Assembly (NCBI GenBank): GCA_042691655.1
Contig: CP170506.1
Coordinates: 4,216,001-4,280,000, forward strand
Direction of reading: 5' to 3'
DNA from: UBA695 sp042691655
GTDB lineage: Bacteria; Verrucomicrobiota; Verrucomicrobiia; Chthoniobacterales; Chthoniobacteraceae
DNA: 64,000 nt
Under the pieces are notes generated by a model. It made no database searches, was not told the origin of the DNA, and saw only the letters and a list, made by a program, of their open reading frames with translations. The first letter of the stretch is position 1. Each line of letters opens with the position of its first letter. Positions 52,423-61,630 of this stretch are shown here, one piece after another. Made by a program: the position numbers and the translations under genes.

Positions 52423-53222
52423 AGCCCGAACCGGAACACGGCACGCTCTCGGCCCTCGCCGCCCAGGTGGAGCATTACCGGACGGTTTTCCGGTGGCCGG
52501 AGCGGAGGTCCTCCCTATTGCTGCCGCTCCTTTTCGTGATCTCCGTGGCCGTCCACGGGTTGGCCTTCTACATCTTTCAGGTCCAGTACCCGCCCACGGC
52601 GGTCAGCGCCCCGCCTCCGGCTCAGGTAACACTGTTGACGGGCGATACCCCCCAGGGTGCGGCGCTGCTCAAGTGGGTCGAGTCCCGCGACCCGGCCACC
52701 GCCGCCCGCGTCATGTCAGCAGGCGCTCCGGCCCTCAAGGAGATCCTCTACACCCCCTCCTACGCAGCGGCTCAGACCCAGCCGCTCGACCAGGATCCGC
52801 CCGTGGACCCGGTTCCCATGCCTCCCGCCCACAGCCTGCTCGACTGGACGTGCGAACGCCCCAGGACGGCCACCCCCGGGGCCCCCAAGCGGGTCGCATC
52901 CTCCCTGAAATTCTCTGAAAGCCTCCGCAAACGCGACGCCACCCCCGGCACTCCCCTTGCCCTCACCTCGCGCAGCACCGTGAACCTGCACCGGGCCGTC
53001 TTCCTGGCCGCCGTGAGCGGCGAGGGCCAGGTGCGCTACTGCTTCCTCCAGGAGCGCAGCGGCGACCCGGCCATGGATTCGCAGGCCGAGGCGCTGCTCC
53101 GGGCCCACGCCTTCCTCCCCTCCGGCACGGCGCTGGAGTGGGGCTATGCCGTCATCACCTGGGGCGCGGAGGCCTACGCGCCCGAACCCACCCCCACCCC
53201 CATGGAGGCCTCCGGCACATGA
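52419..53222 (+). CDS. TonB-like energy transducer
   Basis: 267 residues. N-terminal cytoplasmic tail, a membrane helix at about 33-56 (LLLPLLFVISVAVHGLAFYIFQ) with His, a Pro/Ala-rich periplasmic linker, and a TonB C-terminal-like end (AAVSGEGQVRYCFLQERSGDPAMDSQAEALLRAHAFLPSG) with the SGxxxLDxxA pattern. The linker is shorter than in classical TonB. It overlaps the ExbD-like gene before and the 79-residue gene after by ATGA each, so the four gene products are made together. Client receptor is unknown. Confidence 0.8.
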   Translation: MKPEPEHGTLSALAAQVEHYRTVFRWPERRSSLLLPLLFVISVAVHGLAFYIFQVQYPPTAVSAPPPAQVTLLTGDTPQGAALLKWVESRDPATAARVMSAGAPALKEILYTPSYAAAQTQPLDQDPPVDPVPMPPAHSLLDWTCERPRTATPGAPKRVASSLKFSESLRKRDATPGTPLALTSRSTVNLHRAVFLAAVSGEGQVRYCFLQERSGDPAMDSQAEALLRAHAFLPSGTALEWGYAVITWGAEAYAPEPTPTPMEASGT

Positions 53223-53458
53223 TCCGCGTCAGCCTGACTCTCCTCATTTTCATCTACCTGACCCTCTTTCTGATGGCCGTTATCGCCCTCTGGGTCTGGG
53301 CCGAGTGGCGGCGCACCCGCAACGAGCGCCGGGCCGTACGCTTTCGCGTGCGTTGCTCCATCTGCTCCTTTGAGTTCGAGGACCCCAGCGACGATCCGCT
53401 CCCCCGCTGCCCCCGCTGCGGCAGCCCCAACGAGCGGGACCCTTTTCAGCTGCTCTAG
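53219..53458 (+). CDS. Membrane-anchored small zinc-ribbon protein, last gene of the ExbB/D/TonB operon
   Basis: 79 residues from the ATG at 53219. One membrane helix (LTLLIFIYLTLFLMAVIALWVWAEW, 6-30), a basic stretch (RRTRNERRAVRFRVR) and a zinc ribbon CSIC ... CPRC with the second pair in PRCPRCGSPNERDPF. It overlaps the TonB-like gene by four bases. A zinc ribbon in this operon position is not part of classical Tol/Exb systems. Function unknown. Confidence 0.82.
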   Translation: MIRVSLTLLIFIYLTLFLMAVIALWVWAEWRRTRNERRAVRFRVRCSICSFEFEDPSDDPLPRCPRCGSPNERDPFQLL

Positions 53459-53551
53459 GGCACCTCTGGACTAAGGGGTTTTTTTGCGTTGACGGATGCA
53501 CGCATCTTTGCGTAGGCTGAATTACGTATAGCTCACTGGAGGGTCCCGCAT

Positions 53552-54223
53552 ATGAACTTCAAATCTCTTTTTCTCGCCCTGGTTTGCACCGCCGTTTTCC
53601 CGGCCAGCCAGGCAAGCGCCACCGTGTTGGTGAACGGCGGGTTTGAAGATTCCACCGGCAACTGGACCATGAGCGCCACCGCCGCGTCCGGTTGGTCGAC
53701 GACCGCCGGGGATCACCAGATGGAAATCTGGAGCAATGACTTCATGAGCGTACCGGCCTACGAGGGCAACTACTTCATGGAGCTCAACGCCAACCAGACG
53801 GCCACGGTCTACCAGGACATAACGGGGCTGACGGCGGGCGACCTGATTTCGCTCAGTTTCGCCCACCGGGGCCGCGTGACCGAGGAGTCGATGCTGGTGA
53901 CGCTGACCGACCTGGGCACCGACGGGATCTACGGAACGGCCGACGACGTGACGCTCTTTTCGCAAGTCTACACCGACGGCACCTCCGCCTGGAGCTACTA
54001 CACCACGGGCACCGCCACGGCCACGGGCGACACCGTGCGCGTTTCATTCGAATCGCAGGCGCAGGGTTCCTATGGCAATTTCATCGACGCCGTATCGCTC
54101 AACGTCGAATCCGCCGCCGCTCCCGAGCCGGGGACCTGGGCCGCGCTGGTGTTGCTGGTGCTCGGCTCGTTTGGCTCCTCGGCGCTTCGGCGTAAGGGTT
54201 TTGCCGGGGCCGTCGCGCGGTAG
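53552..54223 (+). CDS. PEP-CTERM sorting-domain protein
   Basis: 223 residues. Signal peptide (MNFKSLFLALVCTAVFPASQASA), a beta-sandwich-like mature domain of DUF642 or CBM-like type (TVLVNGGFEDSTGNWTMSAT, YFMELNANQTATVYQDITGLTAGDLISLSFAHRGR), and a C-terminal PEP-CTERM tail: PEPGTWAALVLLVLGSFGSSALRRK. The tail is cut by an exosortase for surface export in bacteria with exopolysaccharide. No exosortase gene is in the window. A GGAGGG ribosome-binding site is 9 bases before the ATG. Confidence 0.93.
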   Translation: MNFKSLFLALVCTAVFPASQASATVLVNGGFEDSTGNWTMSATAASGWSTTAGDHQMEIWSNDFMSVPAYEGNYFMELNANQTATVYQDITGLTAGDLISLSFAHRGRVTEESMLVTLTDLGTDGIYGTADDVTLFSQVYTDGTSAWSYYTTGTATATGDTVRVSFESQAQGSYGNFIDAVSLNVESAAAPEPGTWAALVLLVLGSFGSSALRRKGFAGAVAR

Positions 54224-54283
54224 TTCCCGCAAAAATTTCGCAAGTGGACTTGCCAGCGGGGGGAGACTTGCCCATGATACGCC

Positions 54284-55861
54284 ATGGCAACCATATCCGA
54301 GTCTGACGCTGTTTTTTACAAAACGGCTGATTCATTTTTTGCTCAGAATGCCAGCACTGGGCTCACTTACGACGACGTTTCGCTGGCCACGCTTTACTCT
54401 GAAATCCTTCCGCGCGAGACGAATCTGGAAACCTCGCTTTCCGATTCCCTGCGCCTCCAGATCCCGGTCATCTCGTCCGACATGGACACCGTCACCGAGT
54501 CGCGCATGGCCATCGCCATGGCCCTCAACGGCGGCATCGGCCTGATCCACTACAACATGCCCGAGCGCCAGCAGCTCTCGGAGGTCAGCCGCGTCAAGAA
54601 CCACGTCCACGGGCTCATCCAGGAGCCGATCAAAGTGCTCCCGCAGCAGGCGATCGGCGAGGTGATCGAACGCATCGAGGAAAAGAACTTCTCTTTCAGC
54701 ACCTTCCCCGTGGTGGACGAGCAGAACCACTTGATCGGCCTCCTTCCCGGGCACGTCATCAAGCAGCGCTACGCCAGCAAGACCGTCGCCGACGCGATGA
54801 CCCCGCGCGAGGCGCTCCAGACGATCCGCAAAAAGGAGCTGACCACCGACCCCGTTGACTGCGCCGACCAGTTCTTCAACGACCACATCGGCATCCACAA
54901 GCTGCTCGTGGTGGACGACGAGGACCGCCTCTGCGGCCTCTTTACCCTGAGCGACATCGAGCGGATCACGCAGGAAAGCCGCGCGCTCCTAAAACCCGCG
55001 CGAGACCCGCACTTTCGCTTGGTCTGTGGCGCGGCAATCTCCGCCACTCGCAGCGTGAACGGCGAGCTCGACCGCGACCGAATTTACGCCCACGTCTCCG
55101 CGCTCGTCGAACGCGGGGTGGACATCGTGGCCGTCTCCACGGCCCATGGGCACACCAAGGGGGTCGGCGACACGGTCCGGCTCATCCGCGAGCAGTTCCC
55201 GGATCTCTCCATCATCGCGGGTAACGTCACCAGCGGCGCGGGTGTCGAGTTCCTCGCTGAATGCGGCGCGGACGCCATCAAAGTCGGCCAGGGCCCGGGC
55301 TCGATCTGCACGACGCGCATCGTGGCGGGTGTCGGCATCCCGCAGTTGACCGCCCTTTACACCGCCTCGCGCGCGGCCCTGGCCAAAGGCGTCCGGATCA
55401 TCGCCGACGGCGGTATTACCAAGTCGGGCGACCTCGTCAAAGCCCTCACGCTGGCCGACGCCGTCATCTGCGGCGGGCTCCTGGCCGGTTGTCCCGAGGC
55501 CCCCGGCCAGATCATGGAGATCAACGGCAAGCTTTATAAGCAATATAGAGGCATGGGCAGCCTGGCCGCCATGAAGGCCGGTTCCGCCTCCCGCTACGGC
55601 CACAACGTCAAGGACACCACCCGCAAGGTCGCGGCCGAGGGCGTGGAAGCCTTGAAGGAGGTCTCCGGCTCGCTCGATACCGTGCTGACCCAGATGGTCG
55701 GCGGCGTCCAGTCGGGCATGGGCTACCTCGGCGCGGCGAACTTGAAGGCGCTGCGCGAGCGGGCCCGCTACATCCGGGTCAGCCCGGCGGGCCAGCGGGA
55801 ATCCTCCCCGCACGACGTCATCGAGGTCAAGACCGGCGCGACCGCCAACGAGCGGGCGTGA
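54284..55861 (+). CDS. guaB: IMP dehydrogenase
   Basis: Oxidises IMP to XMP, the committed step to GMP. 525 residues. Order of domains: barrel start LTYDDVSLATLYSEILPRETNLETSL, PVISSDMDTVTE, two CBS domains inserted around 110-240 (FPVVDEQNHLIGLLPGH; KLLVVDDEDRLCGLFTLSDIER), then the second half of the barrel with AGNVTSGAGVEFL, the catalytic loop GPGSICTTRIVAGVGIPQLTA with the active cysteine, and MGSLAAMKAGSASRYGHN. N-terminal 25 residues (ATISESDAVFYKTADSFFAQ) are an extra tail. A terminator follows. Confidence 0.94.
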   Translation: MATISESDAVFYKTADSFFAQNASTGLTYDDVSLATLYSEILPRETNLETSLSDSLRLQIPVISSDMDTVTESRMAIAMALNGGIGLIHYNMPERQQLSEVSRVKNHVHGLIQEPIKVLPQQAIGEVIERIEEKNFSFSTFPVVDEQNHLIGLLPGHVIKQRYASKTVADAMTPREALQTIRKKELTTDPVDCADQFFNDHIGIHKLLVVDDEDRLCGLFTLSDIERITQESRALLKPARDPHFRLVCGAAISATRSVNGELDRDRIYAHVSALVERGVDIVAVSTAHGHTKGVGDTVRLIREQFPDLSIIAGNVTSGAGVEFLAECGADAIKVGQGPGSICTTRIVAGVGIPQLTALYTASRAALAKGVRIIADGGITKSGDLVKALTLADAVICGGLLAGCPEAPGQIMEINGKLYKQYRGMGSLAAMKAGSASRYGHNVKDTTRKVAAEGVEALKEVSGSLDTVLTQMVGGVQSGMGYLGAANLKALRERARYIRVSPAGQRESSPHDVIEVKTGATANERA

Positions 55862-55873
55862 TTGCTTGATTTG

Positions 55874-55904
55874 CCCCGTGGGAGCTTCCGTGGCTTCCAT
55901 GGGG
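55874..55904 (+). terminator. Hairpin terminator of the IMP dehydrogenase gene
   Basis: Arms CCCCGTGGGAGC (55874-55885) and GCTTCCATGGGG (55893-55904) pair over 12 positions with two G-U pairs on plus-strand RNA, followed by TGGCGGTTTTAG. It lies 12 bp past the stop. Confidence 0.72.
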
Positions 55905-55928
55905 TGGCGGTTTTAGAGTCCTGTCTAT

Positions 55929-56699
55929 ATGAAAATAAAAACTGGGGTTCTGTTGATAGGTATTGGGGTATGTCTGTCTGTTCCGGCCATGGGCACCATG
56001 TGGATCGCCAATGAATGGACAGCCGATTTGACCCACGAGGCCGAAGCAAAAGCCACGCTCACATGGGCCCAACCGGAGAAAATTGGTGTTACCAAGGATG
56101 GATTAGGATGGGATGGCGATCCCAGCGCGAGCGTCGATGGGTGGATCGAGACTCAACCCATTGCCGTGGGAACTTCGTGGCGACCGGCGCCCAACGTCCG
56201 CCTTGAGGTTAAAATCAGCCCTGCTCCCAAGCCGTTTCCGACGGCGTACGGCCAGATGAGCACCTTCGGAATAGGTGCCGCCTATGCCCGCTACAGCCCC
56301 GATGGCAAACACTGGTCGACTTGGCAGGCGCTCTCTCCGGATTCCGAGAAATACAGTTTGCGCACTTTCAAGGGGTATCTGGAAGTGCCCAAACGCGAGC
56401 GGGTGTCGTACGAAGATCTGCTGTCGAAATATTCAGCACTCGATGTGCGGTGGAAAAGCGACGAGGAAGCGGCTGTTCGATGGATTTTAAAGCGACAACC
56501 TGATTTCTTTGCGCATTCGCTGCCATTCATCGGTTATGTGCAGGTTTTATATGAGGTGCAATTCGGCGGCGGCGACCGCATCCATGATTTTAAGGTTCAC
56601 TGGGATTGTGCCATTGGAAGCATGGCAACCACGCCGAAAGACTTGGATTTTGATATTCAGAAAGACCGCGGTGTTCCGTGGCGCTTCACAGCCCCTTGA
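55929..56699 (+). CDS. Exported protein of unknown function
   Basis: 256 residues, with a signal-like N-terminus (MKIKTGVLLIGIGVCLSVPAMG). The mature part is Trp- and Tyr-rich with beta character (YARYSPDGKHWSTWQALS, VRLEVKISPAPKPF, YVQVLYEVQFGG), reminiscent of lectin-like or carbohydrate-binding sandwiches, but I recognise no family. More AT-rich than its flanks. It converges on the rhamnosidase gene with a 24-bp gap, without an evident terminator. Confidence 0.62.
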   Translation: MKIKTGVLLIGIGVCLSVPAMGTMWIANEWTADLTHEAEAKATLTWAQPEKIGVTKDGLGWDGDPSASVDGWIETQPIAVGTSWRPAPNVRLEVKISPAPKPFPTAYGQMSTFGIGAAYARYSPDGKHWSTWQALSPDSEKYSLRTFKGYLEVPKRERVSYEDLLSKYSALDVRWKSDEEAAVRWILKRQPDFFAHSLPFIGYVQVLYEVQFGGGDRIHDFKVHWDCAIGSMATTPKDLDFDIQKDRGVPWRFTAP

Positions 56700-56723
56700 A
56701 CCCACGCGCGAATCTGGGAATAG

Positions 56724-59546
56724 CTATTCCACTCGCCGCACGCCCTTGGGCAGGCGGCAGTCGACCTCCACTTTTTTCCCGACGCGGCGGGCGGAGACTT
56801 CGATGGGGCCGAACGGTGTCGGCATGGTGCCGCGCGCGAAGGCGAGGTCGCCCAGTTGCGGGGCGATGCGCACTTCGGCGAAGCCCGGCTTGAGCGGTTC
56901 GATGCCCAGGACCGTGCTGGAGAGGAAGAACGTCGGCGCGGCGGACCAACCGTGGCAATGGCTGCGGGTCAGCCGCCCATGGCGCAGGCTCCAAAGTTCC
57001 CAGAAGGTCGTGGCCCCCTGCTCGATCATGAAGCCCCAGTCCTTGCGGATCGTATCGAGGAAGGCCTTTTCCCGGTGCTCCTCCTTGAGAACCTCCAGTA
57101 GGAAGAACTCGAAGAAGGGGCTGCCCGCTTTCACGAAACCCCGGGGCGGGCGGTGGACGATCTCGCGGCAGCGCTTCGCCCGGTCGCCCGTGGCGACGCC
57201 GGAGATGAGCGCGACGGTGGCGGTCTGCTGGCTGAAGACTTTGCTGCGGGTGCCGTCGGCGTGGATGCAGTCGATGTAGGCTTTCTTTTCCGCGCTCCAG
57301 AGGTGGCGGTTGACGGCGGCGGCGATCTTCGCGGCCAGGCGGGTAAAGCGCGCGGCGGCTTTCGGTTTTTTAAGCCAGCGGGCCAGCTCGGCGCAGTCGT
57401 TGAGCGCCAGGACGGCGAAGCAGTTGAGGTGGGTGATGACGCCGTTGGAAGGGGTGTCCATGGCCGCCCAGTCGAACATATTCCAGCCCTGGAACTCGAA
57501 GAGGCCCTCCGCGTTCACGTGGGCTTCCACGCCCTCGACGTTTTTCTCCACCCACGGGAGCAGGCGGGCCGCGCCCTCGCTGTCGCCCGTCCAGAGGAGG
57601 TACTCGCGGCAGGAGCGCATCCAGAGAAAGCTCCACGCGGGCAGCAGGTTGGGCCAGGCGCTCGGGGTTTGGCTGGCGGTGATCGAGTTGAAGGGCAGTT
57701 CCAGGCTTTGGCCGATCTGCTCCAGGCAGCGGAACCAGAGGCGCGGGTCGCCGTTGATGACCCAGTCCACCAGCGCCTCGTTGCGGGAGTCTCCGACCCA
57801 GTGGGTCTGCTCGTAGGTGGGGCAATCGGTGTAGGTATCCTCGGCGCAGCAGCGCAGGGTGTGCGCGCCGACTTCCCAGATCCGGTCGAGCAGCGCATCG
57901 CTGGAGGCGAAGTGGCCTGCGTGACGCTGCGGGTAGGTGGCGAACTCGACCGCAACTGAGCGCAGGCGCACCGGCCCGGTGAGGTTACGAAAAATGACGT
58001 AGGAATACTGGAGGCCGCGCCGCTGGAGGGAGCGGTAACGCTGGCGGCCGCCTTTGCAGACGTAGCGCAGGCTATTGTTCATCCCTTCGGCGTAGTTCTC
58101 GCGGCCATCGGGCTGGATGAACTCGAAGTTAAAGAAATCGACGACGGTTCCCTCGGGGGCGTCGAGTTCGAAGTCATGCGGGCCGACCACCTCGCGCCCG
58201 TAGTCGAGCAGCACGCGAACGTCCTCGCCCTTTTCCCCCGGGTGCAGGAGGGCCCACTCGGCGTTGTCGGAGAGGAGGGCGTCGGCGTTTTCGAGGTTCG
58301 CCGGGCCGGTAACGCAGTCCAGGCAGGCCAGGGCGAAGGCGTCGCCGTTGGAGAGGACGCTTTCCTCGGGCAGCGGCTGGAAGTACGGGAGCGCGGCGAA
58401 GTCGATTTTGCGGCCCGCGTCGGCGTGGAGCGTTTCGAACGCCTCGGCGGTCGCCGCCGGGTCGGTGGGTCGGGCCACGGAGACGCGAGGGAAATCCATA
58501 TGGTCTTGCAGGACCTTCTCCTGGGCCTCGGTGAAGGCGAACGGCCCGGCGAATCCCCATGCGGGCCCCCCTTCGGCTCCGGTGGCCGACCATTTGAGCG
58601 GGCCCTTGGCGCGAACGGTCAGGACGAACTGGGCCAGGTGCAGGTAGCCGAGCTGGGTCGAGCTGGCATCCGGGTAGGGGACGACGAGCGGGTTCCATCC
58701 GGCCTTGAGCCGGGCGCTCTGGGCTTCGAGCGTCTGCTCCATGCCGCCTTGCAGCGTGGGGAGCGTCTTGCCGTTGAGCAGGATCTCGCCCGAGTGGTGG
58801 TGCGGGCGCATGAAGACCGCTTCCTGGGCGCGTTCGCTCCAGATGCGGGTAAAAAGGAAGCCCCGGACTTGGAGAAGCTGCGAGCTCAGGTCCTCCGGGA
58901 GAATCAGCCGCCGCACGTCGAGGGTCCAGGTCTGCGCGGCGGGGGCAATCCGCTCGGCCTTTACGACGCGCCGGGGCAGGATGCGTTCGCGCGTCAGCAG
59001 CGGGATGCCGCTCGGCTCCAGGTCGGGATGGGGCGGGGTGATTTTAACGGCGCTGGGCCAAACCGCGGCATCAAAGCCGGGCTCCCGCCACGGTTCGTCG
59101 AGCCGGGCGTCGAACTGCTCCTCGAAACCCTGCTGCACCGAGGTGCGCGGGACGGCGGTGGCGTCGGCCCGGGAGAACGAGCTTTTCCAGCCCTCCAGAA
59201 GCGGGGTAGCGTGGCCCTTGGCGTCCGTCAGGCCCACCCACAGGCCCGGGTTGGCGGGGAGGTATTGGAAATTGCCCGTGCCCCAGTGGTTGACCAGCAC
59301 AGCCAGCGTATTTTTCCCTTTGCGAAGGAGGCCGGAGAGGTCGTAGGCGTCGTACTTCCAGTGGTTTACCCAGCTGCGCACGGGGCCGCTGCCGAGAAAT
59401 TCGCCGTTGAGCCAGAGCCAGTAGCGCGAGTCGGCGCTGATGAGGAGCTGCTCCGCCGCGCGGGCGGTAAACTCGGTGCGGAAGCGCACAAAGGCATTCT
59501 TTTCGGAAACCGGTTCCGGGGTCCAAATCCAGGGGGTCGTTTGCAT
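56724..59546 (-). CDS. Alpha-L-rhamnosidase family protein (GH78)
   Basis: 940 residues from the ATG at 59544-59546; 16 codons further upstream (59594) is an alternative. N-terminal beta-sandwich with RYWLWLNGEFLGSGPVRSW and TLAVLVNHWGTGNF, a middle beta domain, and an (alpha/alpha)6 catalytic barrel with ALRCCAEDTYTDCPTYEQTHWVGDSRNEALV, where the Asp and Glu-rich CP-YEQ-WVGD motif is the GH78 signature, and a C-terminal sandwich. No signal peptide is visible, so it may act in the cytoplasm. It is divergent from an AraC-type regulator and close to a GH130 phosphorylase. Confidence 0.88.
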   Translation of the reverse strand: MQTTPWIWTPEPVSEKNAFVRFRTEFTARAAEQLLISADSRYWLWLNGEFLGSGPVRSWVNHWKYDAYDLSGLLRKGKNTLAVLVNHWGTGNFQYLPANPGLWVGLTDAKGHATPLLEGWKSSFSRADATAVPRTSVQQGFEEQFDARLDEPWREPGFDAAVWPSAVKITPPHPDLEPSGIPLLTRERILPRRVVKAERIAPAAQTWTLDVRRLILPEDLSSQLLQVRGFLFTRIWSERAQEAVFMRPHHHSGEILLNGKTLPTLQGGMEQTLEAQSARLKAGWNPLVVPYPDASSTQLGYLHLAQFVLTVRAKGPLKWSATGAEGGPAWGFAGPFAFTEAQEKVLQDHMDFPRVSVARPTDPAATAEAFETLHADAGRKIDFAALPYFQPLPEESVLSNGDAFALACLDCVTGPANLENADALLSDNAEWALLHPGEKGEDVRVLLDYGREVVGPHDFELDAPEGTVVDFFNFEFIQPDGRENYAEGMNNSLRYVCKGGRQRYRSLQRRGLQYSYVIFRNLTGPVRLRSVAVEFATYPQRHAGHFASSDALLDRIWEVGAHTLRCCAEDTYTDCPTYEQTHWVGDSRNEALVDWVINGDPRLWFRCLEQIGQSLELPFNSITASQTPSAWPNLLPAWSFLWMRSCREYLLWTGDSEGAARLLPWVEKNVEGVEAHVNAEGLFEFQGWNMFDWAAMDTPSNGVITHLNCFAVLALNDCAELARWLKKPKAAARFTRLAAKIAAAVNRHLWSAEKKAYIDCIHADGTRSKVFSQQTATVALISGVATGDRAKRCREIVHRPPRGFVKAGSPFFEFFLLEVLKEEHREKAFLDTIRKDWGFMIEQGATTFWELWSLRHGRLTRSHCHGWSAAPTFFLSSTVLGIEPLKPGFAEVRIAPQLGDLAFARGTMPTPFGPIEVSARRVGKKVEVDCRLPKGVRRVE

Positions 59547-59702
59547 GGAAGTTCGTCGCCCCCGGGGGAGGGTGGGGGCTTTGTTGGGCATCATTTCCGC
59601 GAGCCTTCAGGATTGCAATCCCTATCCCGGCTCCAGCCTGCGGTGCGGTTCCAATTTTTGTATGCGCTTGCCTTTGTTTTCAGAAAATTGTTCCCTCGTG
59701 AT

Positions 59703-60539
59703 ATGCCCACCGTGAAGAAGTGGAACTCCTTTACCTCGGACGCGGAACGCTTCCGTCCCGTGCGCGACCGTTACACGCGGCGCAACCCGTTGCCGCTTCA
59801 CACCCACCAATACGTGGAGATTACCTGCATCGACCGGGGGCGCGCGCGCCACTTCGTCAACGGCCTGGAGCGCGTGGTGGAGCCGGGCTGCCTGCTATTC
59901 ATCCGAGCGAGCGACCTCCACAGCCTCCTGCCGCTGGGGACCGAGGCGCTGGAGCTGACCAATATCGCCATCCCCGCGTGGGAGTACCGCCAATTACTCA
60001 AGCGCTACCCGGACGAGATGAAGTGGGCCTTCCGCGAACGAGAAAAGGAGGGGCTCTCCACCGTGCTGGAGCCGTCGTCGCGGCACCCGCTTTTTAACCA
60101 ATGGGTGGACGAGCTTTTCGACGCGCCCCGGGACCGCGCCCTGGCCCTCGACCGCTTTATGCTCAACCTCCTGGCCCTGCTGATGCCCCGCGCGGAGGAG
60201 ATCGGCCCGGCGGTTCCCGACTGGCTAGCCCACGCCTGGCGGGAGATCCGCAAGCCGGAGTCCTTCGCCGAGGGCGTGGGGGCATTTTTCCGCCTGGCGG
60301 GGCGCAGCCGCGAGCACGTGGCGCGGGAGCTGAAGCGCCACTTTGGCCTCACGCCCACCGACTGCGTGCGCAAGGCCCGGATGCGCCACGCGGCCCGGAT
60401 GCTGGAGATGACCACCCGGCCCATTCTCGAAATTTCCCTGGAATGCGGCTTCCGCGACCTCGCCCATTTCTACAAAGCCTTCCGGGAACACCACCACACC
60501 ACGCCGCGCCAGTACCGCGTTTCCCACCGGATTCGCTGA
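59703..60539 (+). CDS. AraC-family transcriptional regulator
   Basis: 278 residues from the ATG at 59703. N-terminal cupin-like sensor (PLPLHTHQYVEITCIDRGRARHFVNGLERVVEPGCLLFIRASDLHSLLP, 29-77) and C-terminal double helix-turn-helix with RHFGLTPTDCVRKARMRHAARMLEMTTRPILEISLECGFRDLAHFYKAFREHHHTTPRQYR. It lies between the divergent GH78 gene and the GH130 gene and is their probable regulator. Ligand unknown, probably a sugar. The much longer frame starting at 58176 is the shadow of the GH78 gene. Confidence 0.93.
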   Translation: MPTVKKWNSFTSDAERFRPVRDRYTRRNPLPLHTHQYVEITCIDRGRARHFVNGLERVVEPGCLLFIRASDLHSLLPLGTEALELTNIAIPAWEYRQLLKRYPDEMKWAFREREKEGLSTVLEPSSRHPLFNQWVDELFDAPRDRALALDRFMLNLLALLMPRAEEIGPAVPDWLAHAWREIRKPESFAEGVGAFFRLAGRSREHVARELKRHFGLTPTDCVRKARMRHAARMLEMTTRPILEISLECGFRDLAHFYKAFREHHHTTPRQYRVSHRIR

Positions 60540-60640
60540 AATACCGCGACATCACCCAGAGACAATAAAAGGTCACCCGGGACAAAGACGCACCCGGGGT
60601 GAAACGGGTATGACATTGGGGCAACCTCAGATCCACCACC

Positions 60641-61630
60641 ATGATTTTGCGCCATTCCTCCAATCCTATTCTCCAGGCCAGCGATATTCCGTATGACGCC
60701 AGCCTGATCTTTAACGCCGGGGTCGCCAAGTACCAGGGCCGCTACGTCATGCTTTTTCGCAACGACGCGTGCAAGGGCGGCGAAGCCTCTTGGCGGGAGG
60801 TTCGCGAGGGCAAGCGGCAGGCGCCGGAACCCGTCGAGACCTCCATCGGGTTCGCCACCAGCCAGGACGGGATTCACTGGGAGGCGGCTCCCGCGTCGTG
60901 TTGGAAGATCAAAAGCGACGAAATCCAGCGGGTCTACGATCCGCGCCTGACCATCCTGGACGGCGTGCCGCACGTTTGTTTCGCCATGGATACGCGCCAC
61001 GGGATTCGCGGCGGCATCGCCCGCACGGAGGACTTTGCCAATTTTGAAATCCTCTCCCTGAGCACCCCGGACAACCGCAACATGGTCCTCTTTCCGGAGA
61101 AAATCGGGGGGCGCTATTTCCGCCTTGAGCGGCCCTTTACCGTGTACAGCCGGGGGGCGGATCGTTTCGACCTCTGGTGCGGCAGCTCCCCCGATCTGCG
61201 CTACTGGGGCGACCACGAGCTGGTGCTGGCCGTGGAGAACGTCCCCTTTGCCAACGACAAGATCGGCCCCGCCGCGCCGCCCATCAAAACCGCCAGGGGC
61301 TGGCTCGCCACGTTCCACTCCGTGTGGCTCGACCGGGAGAAGAACCTCGGCGGCTGGGAGCGCACCTGGTTTAAACGCTACGACGCGGGCCTCATGCTGC
61401 TCGACCTGGAGAATCCCTCGCGCGTCATCGGCATGAGCCGCAAGCCGCTGCTGAGCGCCGAGGCCACGTATGAGCGCAACGGCTTCCGCAACGATGTGAT
61501 CTTCCCCGGCGGAATGATCCTGGAGGAGAGCGGCGAGGTGAAGATCTACTACGGGGCCGCCGATACCGTGGAGGCCCTGGCCACGGCGTACGTGGACGAC
61601 CTGCTGGCGCTCTGCGAACCGGTGGGTTAG
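60641..61630 (+). CDS. Glycoside phosphorylase, GH130 family
   Basis: Phosphorolyses beta-1,2- or beta-1,4-mannosyl linkages to mannose-1-phosphate in the cytoplasm. 329 residues, five-bladed beta-propeller. Signatures: FNAGVAKYQGRYVMLFRNDA, YDPRLTILDG, MVLFPEKIGGRYFRLERPF, IGPAAPPIKTARGWLATFH, FRNDVIFPGGMI and IYYGAADTVEALA. The conserved FPEKI and GGRY-R motifs match the phosphate-binding site. 101 bp downstream of the AraC gene; co-regulation is likely. The exact linkage cannot be told. Confidence 0.92.
   Translation: MILRHSSNPILQASDIPYDASLIFNAGVAKYQGRYVMLFRNDACKGGEASWREVREGKRQAPEPVETSIGFATSQDGIHWEAAPASCWKIKSDEIQRVYDPRLTILDGVPHVCFAMDTRHGIRGGIARTEDFANFEILSLSTPDNRNMVLFPEKIGGRYFRLERPFTVYSRGADRFDLWCGSSPDLRYWGDHELVLAVENVPFANDKIGPAAPPIKTARGWLATFHSVWLDREKNLGGWERTWFKRYDAGLMLLDLENPSRVIGMSRKPLLSAEATYERNGFRNDVIFPGGMILEESGEVKIYYGAADTVEALATAYVDDLLALCEPVG

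Noticed and set aside
58176..59702. Long plus-strand open frame before the AraC gene
   Set aside because: It is the antisense reading of the GH78 gene, which has clear family motifs. High GC content makes long shadow frames common. Only the part from 59703 is a real gene.
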